Assembly (NCBI GenBank): GCA_023129715.1
Contig: JAGMBO010000056.1
Coordinates: 1 to 64,000 of the forward strand
Direction: 5' to 3'
Length of the DNA stretch: 64,000 nt
Origin: Candidatus Eiseniibacteriota bacterium
GTDB lineage: Bacteria > Eisenbacteria > RBG-16-71-46 > CAIMUX01 > WJJG01
Below the pieces are notes generated by a model. The model was not told where the DNA came from and did not search any database. It was given only the letters and a program-made list of their open reading frames with translations. Numbering within the stretch: the first letter of the stretch is position 1; each line of letters begins with the position of its first letter. A program made the position numbers and the translations under genes. This document shows positions 1 to 6,555 of this stretch, one piece after another.

Positions 1-111
1 GAATACGTGCGTCTCGGCGGGCCCAACCAGTGCACATGCCACGCCAATCAGTAGCAGCACTATTCCGACAAGCCGGATCACTGCGATAGACCTCTGATCC
101 AAGATACTCAT
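1..111 (-). CDS. Small membrane protein, partial (runs off left edge)
   Basis: An ATG at 111 is preceded by an AGGAAGTGAG ribosome binding site, and the frame stays open to the window edge, giving 37 codons. The visible part is a short polar N-terminus (MSILDQRSIAVI) followed by one hydrophobic segment at about residues 13-30, so it is a membrane protein or a protein with an uncleaved signal anchor. It lies directly downstream of an attC-like site (145-216) in the same orientation as the other small genes here, so it is read as the next gene cassette. The family is not recognisable from this fragment. Confidence 0.6.
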   Translation of the reverse strand, partial: MSILDQRSIAVIRLVGIVLLLIGVACALVGPAETHVF

Positions 112-144
112 CTCACTTCCTCTGGATATGCAAGAGACCGCGCT

Positions 145-216
145 GCCTTACGACCAAACTCACCTGCCGCTATGAAGTGCAGCCAAGTGGCGGTCAGGTG
201 CAGCGCCTTGTTACGT
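145..216 (-). other. attC-like site (integron recombination site) 1
   Basis: On the minus strand the site runs from ACGTAAC through CAAGGCGCTGCACCTGACCG to GAGTTTGGTCGTAAGGC. The arms CACCTGACCGCCACT and AGCGGCAGGTG pair except for unpaired bases, the imperfect stem with extrahelical bases that marks attC sites. The outer boxes each differ from consensus (RYYYAAC / GTTRRRY) at one position. It lies between two small leftward genes, where a cassette attC should be. Confidence 0.6.
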
Positions 217-287
217 TTTGTTACGGTACGGTCCTCTGGTTGCCAAGCTCGTGTCTCGCACCTATTGCAGGCTGGCGAGGCTTCCAG

Positions 288-470
288 CTAGTCCTGTGGC
301 TTCTGCCGAGCGCCGGCAGCAACGACCAGCAGCGAGGCCGCAGCGCCTCCGCCAAGGATAAGTTGAATCTCCTTGAACGCTCCGGTACCTCTCAACGCAA
401 CCGCACTAGCGATCAGAACGAATCCCCAGATGACTGCGTTGACGATTACCACAACACTGGGTCTCTGCAT
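288..470 (-). CDS. Two-helix small membrane protein (cassette gene)
   Basis: This 60-residue protein has two hydrophobic segments, about residues 5-27 and 36-53, separated by a short polar loop with a Lys-Glu pair, and a polar tail QKPQD. The ATG at 470 is preceded by AAGGAAAA, a plausible ribosome binding site. The gene stands alone between two attC-like sites, the normal size and position for an integron cassette gene. No family is recognised; small membrane proteins are common cassette cargo. The coding call rests on the hydrophobic pattern and the start signal. Confidence 0.6.
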   Translation of the reverse strand: MQRPSVVVIVNAVIWGFVLIASAVALRGTGAFKEIQLILGGGAAASLLVVAAGARQKPQD

Positions 471-516
471 CGTGCTTTTCCTTGGTGAAGTCCTATTCGA
501 TAGTGTGTCGCCTGCA

Positions 517-662
517 GCCTAACGTAGCGCTGAGCGGCCGGCGCAGGCGACGAATCCCACCACGGCGCGGGCCTGCCCGGATGCTAGGTCGGCAACGATC
601 GCCCGGGCTCGGCCGCCGGGTCCGGGCCGGGTGAGCCCGACCGCGCGAGCGCATTGTCATGC
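517..662 (-). other. Probable attC-like site 2 (long form)
   Basis: The minus strand ends in GTTAGGC (517-523), a perfect attC R box (GTTRRRY), preceded by CAGCGCTAC. A partly complementary arm, GCATGACAATGCGCTCGC, lies near 645-662, giving a stem of about 146 bp with a GC-rich imperfectly paired interior. The outer edge is uncertain because the distal box is degenerate. It lies just downstream of the DUF3024 gene. Confidence 0.45.
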
Positions 663-687
663 GGTCAGAGGACTGCCGACCGGCATA

Positions 688-1032
688 CTAACCCCAGAAG
701 ATCCCGGTAGGATCATCGTCGATCTCGTCGAGTACCGCATCCAGTCGGCGCTGGGGACTTAGGTCGCGGTACGCATGCCATTTGGAGCTCCTGTCTGTGG
801 AGAACAGCTTCCAGGTCCGCGCGTCTTGCTCATAGCGCATTTGGGCGATCGCGATAGTGCCCCACTCGGAGGGGTCCCGGAAGCTAGGGCGCTCCTCGAA
901 GAGCGTGACCGAATTGCCGCGGATCTTGAAGCCTATCCGAATCTGATCGCGCATGTGCAGCGGGATTCTCTGCTGACAATAGGTCGAGAGCTTGGTCTCG
1001 AGATGCTGTCTGACCAGGGCCGGCAAAGACAT
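688..1032 (-). CDS. DUF3024 family protein
   Basis: The 114-residue protein matches the DUF3024 pattern along its length: a Cys-Gln-Gln-Arg-Ile-Pro segment followed by RDQIRIGF, the core GNSVTLFEERP then RDPSEW, a central MRYEQDARTWKLF, and the ending DDDPTGIFWG. The function of the family is unknown. It is full length for the family. It follows the DUF6429-like gene by 11 bp in the same direction, so the two probably form a two-gene cassette ahead of attC-like site 2. Confidence 0.85.
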   Translation of the reverse strand: MSLPALVRQHLETKLSTYCQQRIPLHMRDQIRIGFKIRGNSVTLFEERPSFRDPSEWGTIAIAQMRYEQDARTWKLFSTDRSSKWHAYRDLSPQRRLDAVLDEIDDDPTGIFWG

Positions 1033-1043
1033 GACAGATCTCC

Positions 1044-1253
1044 CTAGAATTCAGCCTGCTCTGCGCTTCCGAAGTACTGGCGAAACAGGTCCCTGGCGCT
1101 GGCCTCACCTTCCTCGGTGAGCATAACCGATTTCGCCTTACCCCTGGGATCAGAAACCCAACCCCTCCGGGCAAGGCGGTCAAGGGTTTCCCAGGCGTGA
1201 CCCTTCCAGGCTCGAGTCACTCGACCATGTCGGAACCTCGTCATGAACAACAA
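1044..1253 (-). CDS. DUF6429-like protein, N-terminus uncertain
   Basis: The 69-residue product carries the core TRAWKGHAWETLDRLARRGW, then DPRGKAKSV and LTEEG, which resembles DUF6429 proteins of unknown function. No good ATG start is in frame. The possible starts are a TTG at 1253 or the ATG at 1244, and an in-frame stop lies only a few codons upstream. Homologues carry a longer N-terminus, so the 5' end may be truncated or frameshifted. An ATG with a GGAGGTG ribosome binding site lies upstream in another frame, which would fit a small indel. It is paired with the DUF3024 gene downstream. Confidence 0.6.
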   Translation of the reverse strand: MLFMTRFRHGRVTRAWKGHAWETLDRLARRGWVSDPRGKAKSVMLTEEGEASARDLFRQYFGSAEQAEF

Positions 1254-1305
1254 TGCTGCTCACAACCATCATCGTCACCTCCAAATCCTAGATCCTTCCA
1301 GGTTC

Positions 1306-1363
1306 GTCTAACGATTGCATCCACCGGCGGCGGCACGGCGTCCCGTGCAGGGCTTGGTTGGCG
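1306..1363 (-). other. attC-like site 3
   Basis: On the minus strand the site reads CGCCAACCAAGCCCTGCACG through to GGATGCAATCGTTAGAC. It ends in GTTAGAC, a perfect GTTRRRY box, and has a central perfect hairpin GCACGG/CCGTGC. Its length of about 58 bp is typical of short attC sites. It sits 4 bp after the trmO stop codon, exactly where the attC of a trmO cassette would lie. Confidence 0.6.
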
Positions 1364-1366
1364 TTG

Positions 1367-1846
1367 CTATTTGAATCTGCCATCCGATTGGCGCTTTGAA
1401 ACTGTTTTCCTAGCGTGATCGAGCCACCCTGTCCGAACTTCGGTCTGCCTGTCGAATTGCGGCACGTAGGGTTTGATGTCGAGCAGTGGTGTCCCGTCCA
1501 GAATGTCCACATTCTGGACGTACAGAATGCCGTCCTCGATCCGGTCCAGTTGTACGACGGAAAGCCCGATCGGATTCGGTCTCTTGGGGGCACGGGTGGC
1601 GAAGACCCCGCGCGCCTGCGAATCCATGAACGGCACGACATGTAATGTGAATCCCTGGCTGCGGTGGAAATGATACAGGAGGATGATATGGGAGAAACCA
1701 TCAAGATCCTTTAGTCCAGCATGGTACTCCTCAAGCATCTCGACCGTGCCCTTGACACCGGCGGCGCCCGCCGGCTGGATTGGCATGCCTTCCAGTTTGC
1801 TGAAGGGTGTATGGATGACTCCGATGGGCTTCGCGTCAATCATCAT
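1367..1846 (-). CDS. trmO: tRNA (N6-threonylcarbamoyladenosine37-N6)-methyltransferase TrmO
   Basis: TrmO (also TsaA/YaeB) methylates N6 of threonylcarbamoyladenosine at position 37 of some tRNAs, using S-adenosylmethionine. The protein shows the family start PIGVIHTPF, the central LDGFSHIILLYHFH segment, the hallmark RAPKRPNPIGLS and the later ILDGTPLLDIKPYVP. At 159 residues it has the catalytic beta-barrel domain but not the C-terminal domain of the longer E. coli protein, as in many bacterial and archaeal versions. It is flanked by attC-like sites on both sides, an unusual place for a tRNA-modification gene, so it may be carried as a cassette. Confidence 0.9.
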   Translation of the reverse strand: MMIDAKPIGVIHTPFSKLEGMPIQPAGAAGVKGTVEMLEEYHAGLKDLDGFSHIILLYHFHRSQGFTLHVVPFMDSQARGVFATRAPKRPNPIGLSVVQLDRIEDGILYVQNVDILDGTPLLDIKPYVPQFDRQTEVRTGWLDHARKTVSKRQSDGRFK

Positions 1847-1853
1847 CTCCTCA

Positions 1854-1914
1854 GGCGACCCGCGAAGGTCAGCGGCCGAGCGCTAGCGAGGTCCGCTGCA
1901 CCTTGCTGTTGGCC
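1854..1914 (-). other. attC-like site 4, overlapping the end of a small gene
   Basis: On the minus strand the site reads GGCCAACAGCAAGGTGCAGC through CCGCTGACCTTCGCGGGTCGCC. The inner arms GGTGCAGCGG and CCGCTGACC pair with one extrahelical G, as in functional attC sites. The distal GTTRRRY box is degenerate, so this end may be decayed. The last codons of the 55-residue gene at 1869-2036 lie inside it, as often happens in cassettes. Confidence 0.5.
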
Positions 1915-2036
1915 GGGTATTTCAAGATCACATCACGGCCCGCACTTGATCGGGCCAGGGACAGACAAAGCTGGCGAAGTGCTCTGACTTGGTCAAGCCT
2001 TTGGCGAATGGCTGCCGGGCTCATGTCAATCTTCAT
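1869..2036 (-). CDS. Small unknown protein coupled to the nucleotidyltransferase gene
   Basis: This 55-residue frame starts at an ATG (2036) inside the last codons of the nucleotidyltransferase gene and overlaps it by 11 bp, which suggests translational coupling. The product begins MKIDMSPAAIRQRLDQVRAL and is predicted to be helical and basic. A gene of this size next to a MNT-type nucleotidyltransferase could encode a partner of a toxin-antitoxin-like pair, but no HEPN motif (RxxxxH) is visible, so the function is open. Its tail is encoded within attC-like site 4. Confidence 0.45.
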   Translation of the reverse strand: MKIDMSPAAIRQRLDQVRALRQLCLSLARSSAGRDVILKYPANSKVQRTSLALGR

Positions 2037-2490
2037 CAGTTATGCTCCTGAGGTAGTCAATATCGTCTTGATCCGTGCCGCTTCGACGAAGTTCTTTCAG
2101 CTGAATGAGTCCTTCTGGGGATACGACTCGGAGTTTTCCTCCCTCCCATTCAAAGTCACGCCGGCTTTCCCATGCGGATGCAGTCTTCTCGGTCACGAGA
2201 AGGAAATCAAGAACGAGCACTTCAGCGGTGCGCGAGTCGATCTTGGTGAAGCGTGATATCTTGATGTCCCCGCCGTGGAATTCCATTGGTGCGCTACTCG
2301 TCGTGAACCCAAGCGGCTCAATGGCTTGCGCGGCCTCGTCAAGGGAATCGATTTGGATCATGAGATCAATGTCCAGGGTGGCGCGAGGCATGGCGTAGAC
2401 GGCCATCGCTAATCCGCCGCAGAGTGCATAGTCAACCCCTTCTTGCTCTAGTCTTGCGACGATTCTCTGGAGTTCTTCAATAATATCCAT
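2026..2490 (-). CDS. Nucleotidyltransferase-fold protein (MNT/AbiEii-like)
   Basis: The 154-residue protein has the nucleotidyltransferase-fold pattern: YALCGGLAMAVYAMPRATLDIDLMI contains the GG motif and the Asp-x-Asp pair (DID) that binds metal, at about residues 24-45. A further acidic residue lies in VLVLDFLL. Proteins of this group include AbiEii-like toxins, MNT antitoxins and uncharacterised cassette-borne enzymes. It is single domain and full length for small members. It lies between a short upstream frame (touching at 2490/2491) and the coupled 55-residue gene, all inside the cassette array. Confidence 0.75.
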   Translation of the reverse strand: MDIIEELQRIVARLEQEGVDYALCGGLAMAVYAMPRATLDIDLMIQIDSLDEAAQAIEPLGFTTSSAPMEFHGGDIKISRFTKIDSRTAEVLVLDFLLVTEKTASAWESRRDFEWEGGKLRVVSPEGLIQLKELRRSGTDQDDIDYLRSITDED

Positions 2491-2637
2491 TCAGGTTCTC
2501 TCTCTGCGGCCATCGGCACTCATCTGGCCCGCAGTGGGCACAAGCTCAGCGAGTGTCTGGCGGTAACGCAACCCCAGTCCGTTCCATCGAATCTCCATCG
2601 ACTCGTGTCGTTCCACCAAATCCCTGTTAGGGCTCAT
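2491..2637 (-). pseudogene. Short frame or truncated gene upstream of the nucleotidyltransferase
   Basis: The frame ends with a TGA directly before the nucleotidyltransferase ATG, and it is open upstream to a stop at 2737-2739. From the first ATG (2637) it gives 48 residues beginning MSPNRDLVERHESMEIRW. The open stretch before it (FYEAPEVWIGSRVSSRIDFG and on) also looks protein-like in composition. It could be the C-terminal end of a broken partner gene or a small real gene with an unusual start. No family is recognised. Confidence 0.35.
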
Positions 2638-2904
2638 GCTTCGTATCAGTTCAGCCCGATTCAGAATCCCGAAGTCGATTCTAGACGATACTCGGCTTCC
2701 GATCCAGACCTCCGGCGCTTCATAGAAGCGGTACTGTCATATGATGCCTGCAGTTCCCATAGCAAAACCTGAGCTCGGGTTCATCGGAGGGGAGTGCTAG
2801 GTCATTTCGCCAATGTTTCATAGGTTCTGCAGCCCTGTGGCTGCAGTCCTGAAAGTGACACCGGAAATAGTGCCCGAACGGGCACCATCGCCTGTGTCTT
2901 CTTC

Positions 2905-2961
2905 GGCCAACATACGGCTCAGCGGTGAGCGAAGCGGATCCGCTGCGGCCGGTGGTTAGGC
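2905..2961 (-). other. attC-like site 5 (57 bp)
   Basis: On the minus strand the site runs from GCCTAAC, a perfect R box, through CACCGGCCGCAGCGG and CCGCTGAGCCGTAT to GTTGGCC. The arms CGCAGCGG and CCGCTGAG pair with mismatches and offset bases. Its 57 bp length equals the classical minimal attC. No gene is seen in the 470 bp to its right, so it may be the end of the array. Confidence 0.55.
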
Positions 2962-3432
2962 TGCAGCGAGAGCCCGGCGCGCGTTGGGATCGAGGCCCAA
3001 CGCGTGACAGCCTCCTGAGCGCCCTCCCGGCCGCTCCATTCACTCGTCAGATTGTGTCGTCTCAGCGCTGTTGCCGAACGGGTGCCCCGTCCAGATTATG
3101 GCAGAATGACGAGCTTTGCCACATCCGTCAGTCCTCCGGCACCCAGGCAGACATGGCACCGGCTCCGAGCACCGCTAAACACGAGGCGAGGAGCGACCGC
3201 GAGTCAAGCCACCCCGGCCATCTCCCCTGTGGCACGTCTCATGCCGTCCTGGTCCTGCGTGGTCGGGCATTACAGCGAACAGGAAGTTGCATTGCTCCCC
3301 ACGATCCGCCTAACTATCGGTCATGTCGTCTGCATCCCGGGTCTTCGCTCCGCAATCTTCGACCCACAACCAACGAGGCAGACACGCGCATCGGAGTCAT
3401 GGTCACCGGAGGCGGACTTTGTGAGGCGGAAC
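2962..3432. other. Intergenic stretch without a recognisable gene
   Basis: Open frames here have no family features, and their composition is typical of GC-rich noncoding shadow. A perfect 9-bp hairpin lies at 2980-3004 (CGCGTTGGG, 7-nt loop, CCCAACGCG). It has no following T run, so it is not a standard terminator. No integrase gene or attI site is visible. Confidence 0.5.
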
Positions 3433-4500
3433 ATGAACATGGTCATCGAAGGCAAGCTCGTAAGACTGCGGGATGTGGAGCCGGACGATTTCGGGCGTCA
3501 CAAGCGTTGGTGGCGGCCGGGCGCGGTCTGGCAGAACTGGGATGCCCCCTGGGAAATGAAGCGTATGCTGAACCCCGAGTCGATCGAGCACTGGCTGACG
3601 CGGCTGCGTGAACCACCCCCCTCTCCGCGACAGATCATGCAGATCGAGACGCGGGACGGAGAACACATCGGCTGGGTCGGCACCTACTGGGTCTCCCAGG
3701 AGACCGGCTGGCGCGACTGCGGCGTGGTCATCGCTGAAGAAGAGCACTGGGGGCACGGCTATGGGCAGGAGGCCTTCCGGCTGTGGGTCGACTACCTCAT
3801 CGACGCCCACCAGCTCACCCGGATCGGCATCGGAACCTGGGGCGGGAATGAGCGGATGATCCACCTCGCCGCCCGGGTGGGCATGCACGAGGAGGCCCGC
3901 TTCCCCGAAGCCCGCGTCGTTGAACAACGCCGTTGCGATGCCGTGCGCTGGGGCATGACACGGGCCGAATGGCAGGCCGACCGCGCGCCCGCCCGCGAGG
4001 GCTTCCGGCCCTACCGATCCGCCGACTGGCCGCGGGCGGTCGAGCTGATCCGCCAGCTCTTCCAATATCACCGCACGCTGCAGGAGGCACCGGAATTCAT
4101 CCTGGATGAGGCCCGCGAAACACTCTTCGGCTGGCTTCGCCGGCGCGAGGACCCGATCTGGGTGTGGCAGGAGGGCGGCGAACTGGCCGCGCTCGCCCAA
4201 GGACGTCATGCCGGAGCCATCTTTCTCGAGGCGTTCGTCGTCGCCGAGGGGCGGCGGGGCCAGGGGTTGGGGGCGCGGTTCCTTGAAGCCATCGAGACGC
4301 ATCTGAAAGAACGCGGCGAACAGGACCTTTTCCTCAGCATGGTCTGGCCGGGCAATCCCGGGGCGATCGACTTCTACCGCCGGCATGGCTATGACCTGCT
4401 CAACACCTTCGAGCTGCGCAAGGGACTGACCCAAGACCGGCGCGGGCGCAAGATCCGCTTCCTGGGTCGATCGTTTCACCTCGGAAAGAGCGTGCCATGA
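3433..4500 (+). CDS. Tandem GNAT acetyltransferase (two domains)
   Basis: This 355-residue protein holds two GNAT N-acetyltransferase domains. The N-terminal domain (about 1-165) is RimJ/RimL-like, starting GKLVRLRDVEPDD and with an acetyl-CoA loop HWGHGYGQEAFRL. The C-terminal domain (about 185-345) has EAFVVAEGRRGQGLGARFLE, the Q/RxxGxG/A pyrophosphate-binding loop, and FYRRHGY near its end. The substrate cannot be told. The ATG at 3433 is chosen because it follows GAGGCGGA and begins at the domain edge; the frame is open much further upstream but that sequence is not protein-like. It is the first rightward gene after the cassette array. Confidence 0.85.
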   Translation: MNMVIEGKLVRLRDVEPDDFGRHKRWWRPGAVWQNWDAPWEMKRMLNPESIEHWLTRLREPPPSPRQIMQIETRDGEHIGWVGTYWVSQETGWRDCGVVIAEEEHWGHGYGQEAFRLWVDYLIDAHQLTRIGIGTWGGNERMIHLAARVGMHEEARFPEARVVEQRRCDAVRWGMTRAEWQADRAPAREGFRPYRSADWPRAVELIRQLFQYHRTLQEAPEFILDEARETLFGWLRRREDPIWVWQEGGELAALAQGRHAGAIFLEAFVVAEGRRGQGLGARFLEAIETHLKERGEQDLFLSMVWPGNPGAIDFYRRHGYDLLNTFELRKGLTQDRRGRKIRFLGRSFHLGKSVP

Positions 4501-4727
4501 AGCCAGCCCAACACGGAGACTTGGGGGGCGCGCCCACGTGGCGCCGCTGTTCGTCTCGCCGGATCGCCGGGATTGGCCTTGCCTGCCGGCAAGGGCCTGA
4601 GCCAGACTCCAAGATGTCGACGCAGAAGACGAAAACCCTGGGCCGGACCATGGAGAATCGCCCCTCACCGCTCTAGCGATTCCCGGGCCGCCCGTAGAGG
4701 GTGGCGTACCAGCAGACGAGTGCAAAC

Positions 4728-6416
4728 ATGAGTTACCGCTTCTTCACTGCCGCCGAACCCGACGCCTTCCCCGAGCGTCTCGAGCCAGGGCGTCATCGCA
4801 TCGGCCGCGGCTCGCAGAACGACATCGTCGTCGTCGACCCCTCCGTCTCGCGTGAACATGCCGAGGTGATCGTCGAAGCCGACCGGGTTGCCATCCGCGA
4901 CCTGGGGAGCAGCAACGGCACTTGGGTCAATGGGCAACGGATCACCGAAGAAATCGATCTGCGCGCCGGCGACCGCCTCCGCCTGGGCAACCTGGAACTC
5001 GCCCTGGCCGACGACGACGGCAGCGCGGCCGGTGGCGGTGGTGCTGCCGGCGGTCCGCCCATCGAACTGCAGACCACGTTCAACGCGCCCTCGGCCTCGC
5101 TGGCCCCTCATGACGGCGTCAACACCCAGGAGAAACTGAGTTGGGAAGAGGCGCGCAGCGATATTGGCTCCCGTTCCCGCATCGGCCAGATGTTGCTGCG
5201 CGCCGTCACCGAGGCCGGCCAACTGCTCGTGCTGCCGCGTCCCCTCGAGGAGACCTTCGATCAAGTGCTCGGCGCGGTGGAGCGGGTGATCCCGTCCCGG
5301 CGGATCCTGTTGCTGCTGACCGACACCCCCGACGGCTCACCGGTCATCCGGGCCGCCCGCCCCGCGGGCCAGAGCAGCAGCGAGCAGCTGATCTTGAGTC
5401 AGACGATCCTCGGTACGGTGCTCCATGAGCAGCAGGCCCTCCTGCTCAACGACGTGCAGAGTGATCCCCGCTTCGGAGCCCAGGAGAGCGTGATCCTGCA
5501 GAATCTGCGTTCGGCCATGGTCGCCCCGCTCTTCGACAACCAGCAGGTGATCGGCCTGCTCTATGCCGACACCGACGATCCACGGGTCCGCTACGACCGG
5601 GACCAACTGCGGGCCTTCACCCTGTTGGGGAATCTGATCGCGGTCAAGATCACCAACGCCCGTCTGCTCGAGGCCCAGCGGGAGCAGGAGCGCATGGAGC
5701 AAGAGGTCGCTGCGGCGGCAAGCGTGCAGCAGACGCTTCTCGCCGGCGACTTGCCCACGATCCAGGGCTACGAGATCGCCGCCCGCCAGCTTCCCTGCTT
5801 CGAGGTCGCCGGCGATCTTTATGATATCACCCGGCTCGATGACGGCCGCATCGCCCTCGTCGTCGGGGATGTTACCGGCAAGGGACTCGGGGCGGCGATG
5901 CTGATGTCGAATGTGCTCGCCGGCCTGCGGGTTCTCTATCAGCAGGAGATCCCCCCGGCAGTTCTCGCCGAGCGGATCCACCGCCAGCTGCTGCGCTCAT
6001 CGGAAGACACCCGCTTCGTCACCCTCTTTCTGGGATTTCTCGACCCTGCCACGCACGTGCTCGAGTTCGTCAACGCCGGGCATAATGCGCCCTTCCTGCT
6101 CCGAGACGGTGAGGAGGTCTCGACGCTGGAGGCGACCGGCATGCCGCTCGGTTTGTTGCCGCAGGCGACCTACGAGGCCGGCCGCATCGAGATGCCTCCC
6201 GGGGCCTTGCTCTGCGTCTTCTCGGATGGGATCCCAGAGGCGATGGTCGGCGAGGAGTTCTATGGCGAGGAACGCTTCCTGAAAAGCCTGGACGATCTGC
6301 GCCGGCAGGGGATCGAGCAGATCGTCGATGGGACGCTCGAGGACTTGACCCGCTTCCTCGGCGAGGTGCCCCCCGCCGACGATATCACGCTATTGCTGCT
6401 GCGCCGGACGTCATAA
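4728..6416 (+). CDS. FHA-GAF-SpoIIE (PP2C) serine phosphatase
   Basis: The 562-residue protein combines three signalling domains. An FHA phosphothreonine-binding domain (about 15-100) shows HRIGRGSQNDIVV, SVSREHAEV and DLGSSNGTWVNGQ. A GAF sensor domain follows (about 160-320). The C-terminal SpoIIE/RsbU-type PP2C phosphatase (about 340-560) shows EVAGDLYDI, VVGDVTGKGLGAA, NAGHNAP, FSDGIPEA and PADDITLLLL, with the metal-binding aspartates present. Such proteins usually dephosphorylate an anti-sigma antagonist, and the FHA domain may recruit a phosphorylated partner; the kinase-TPR protein at 33892-37098 is one candidate in the window, by inference. The ATG at 4728 gives MSYRFFTAAEPD, directly ahead of the FHA domain. 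Confidence 0.9.
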   Translation: MSYRFFTAAEPDAFPERLEPGRHRIGRGSQNDIVVVDPSVSREHAEVIVEADRVAIRDLGSSNGTWVNGQRITEEIDLRAGDRLRLGNLELALADDDGSAAGGGGAAGGPPIELQTTFNAPSASLAPHDGVNTQEKLSWEEARSDIGSRSRIGQMLLRAVTEAGQLLVLPRPLEETFDQVLGAVERVIPSRRILLLLTDTPDGSPVIRAARPAGQSSSEQLILSQTILGTVLHEQQALLLNDVQSDPRFGAQESVILQNLRSAMVAPLFDNQQVIGLLYADTDDPRVRYDRDQLRAFTLLGNLIAVKITNARLLEAQREQERMEQEVAAAASVQQTLLAGDLPTIQGYEIAARQLPCFEVAGDLYDITRLDDGRIALVVGDVTGKGLGAAMLMSNVLAGLRVLYQQEIPPAVLAERIHRQLLRSSEDTRFVTLFLGFLDPATHVLEFVNAGHNAPFLLRDGEEVSTLEATGMPLGLLPQATYEAGRIEMPPGALLCVFSDGIPEAMVGEEFYGEERFLKSLDDLRRQGIEQIVDGTLEDLTRFLGEVPPADDITLLLLRRTS

Positions 6417-6555
6417 CAGTTCGGCATGAGCTCAGCGGACCGCGCGCCGGCCCCGCACATCGCGGCACCCCGGCCCGCGCCCACCACGCGGCGCATGTCC
6501 GAGCACCCGACGCACGTGACGCACGTGACGCACGCGCATCGCCGCCCCTCCGCGA

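Noticed and set aside
2980-3004. A perfect hairpin as a transcription terminator
   Set aside because: It has no T run and no gene ends before it, so it is more likely a chance or recombination-related palindrome.
3052-3432. A 127-residue N-terminal extension of the double GNAT protein
   Set aside because: It has no conserved features, and the ATG at 3433 begins exactly at the first domain with a ribosome binding site.
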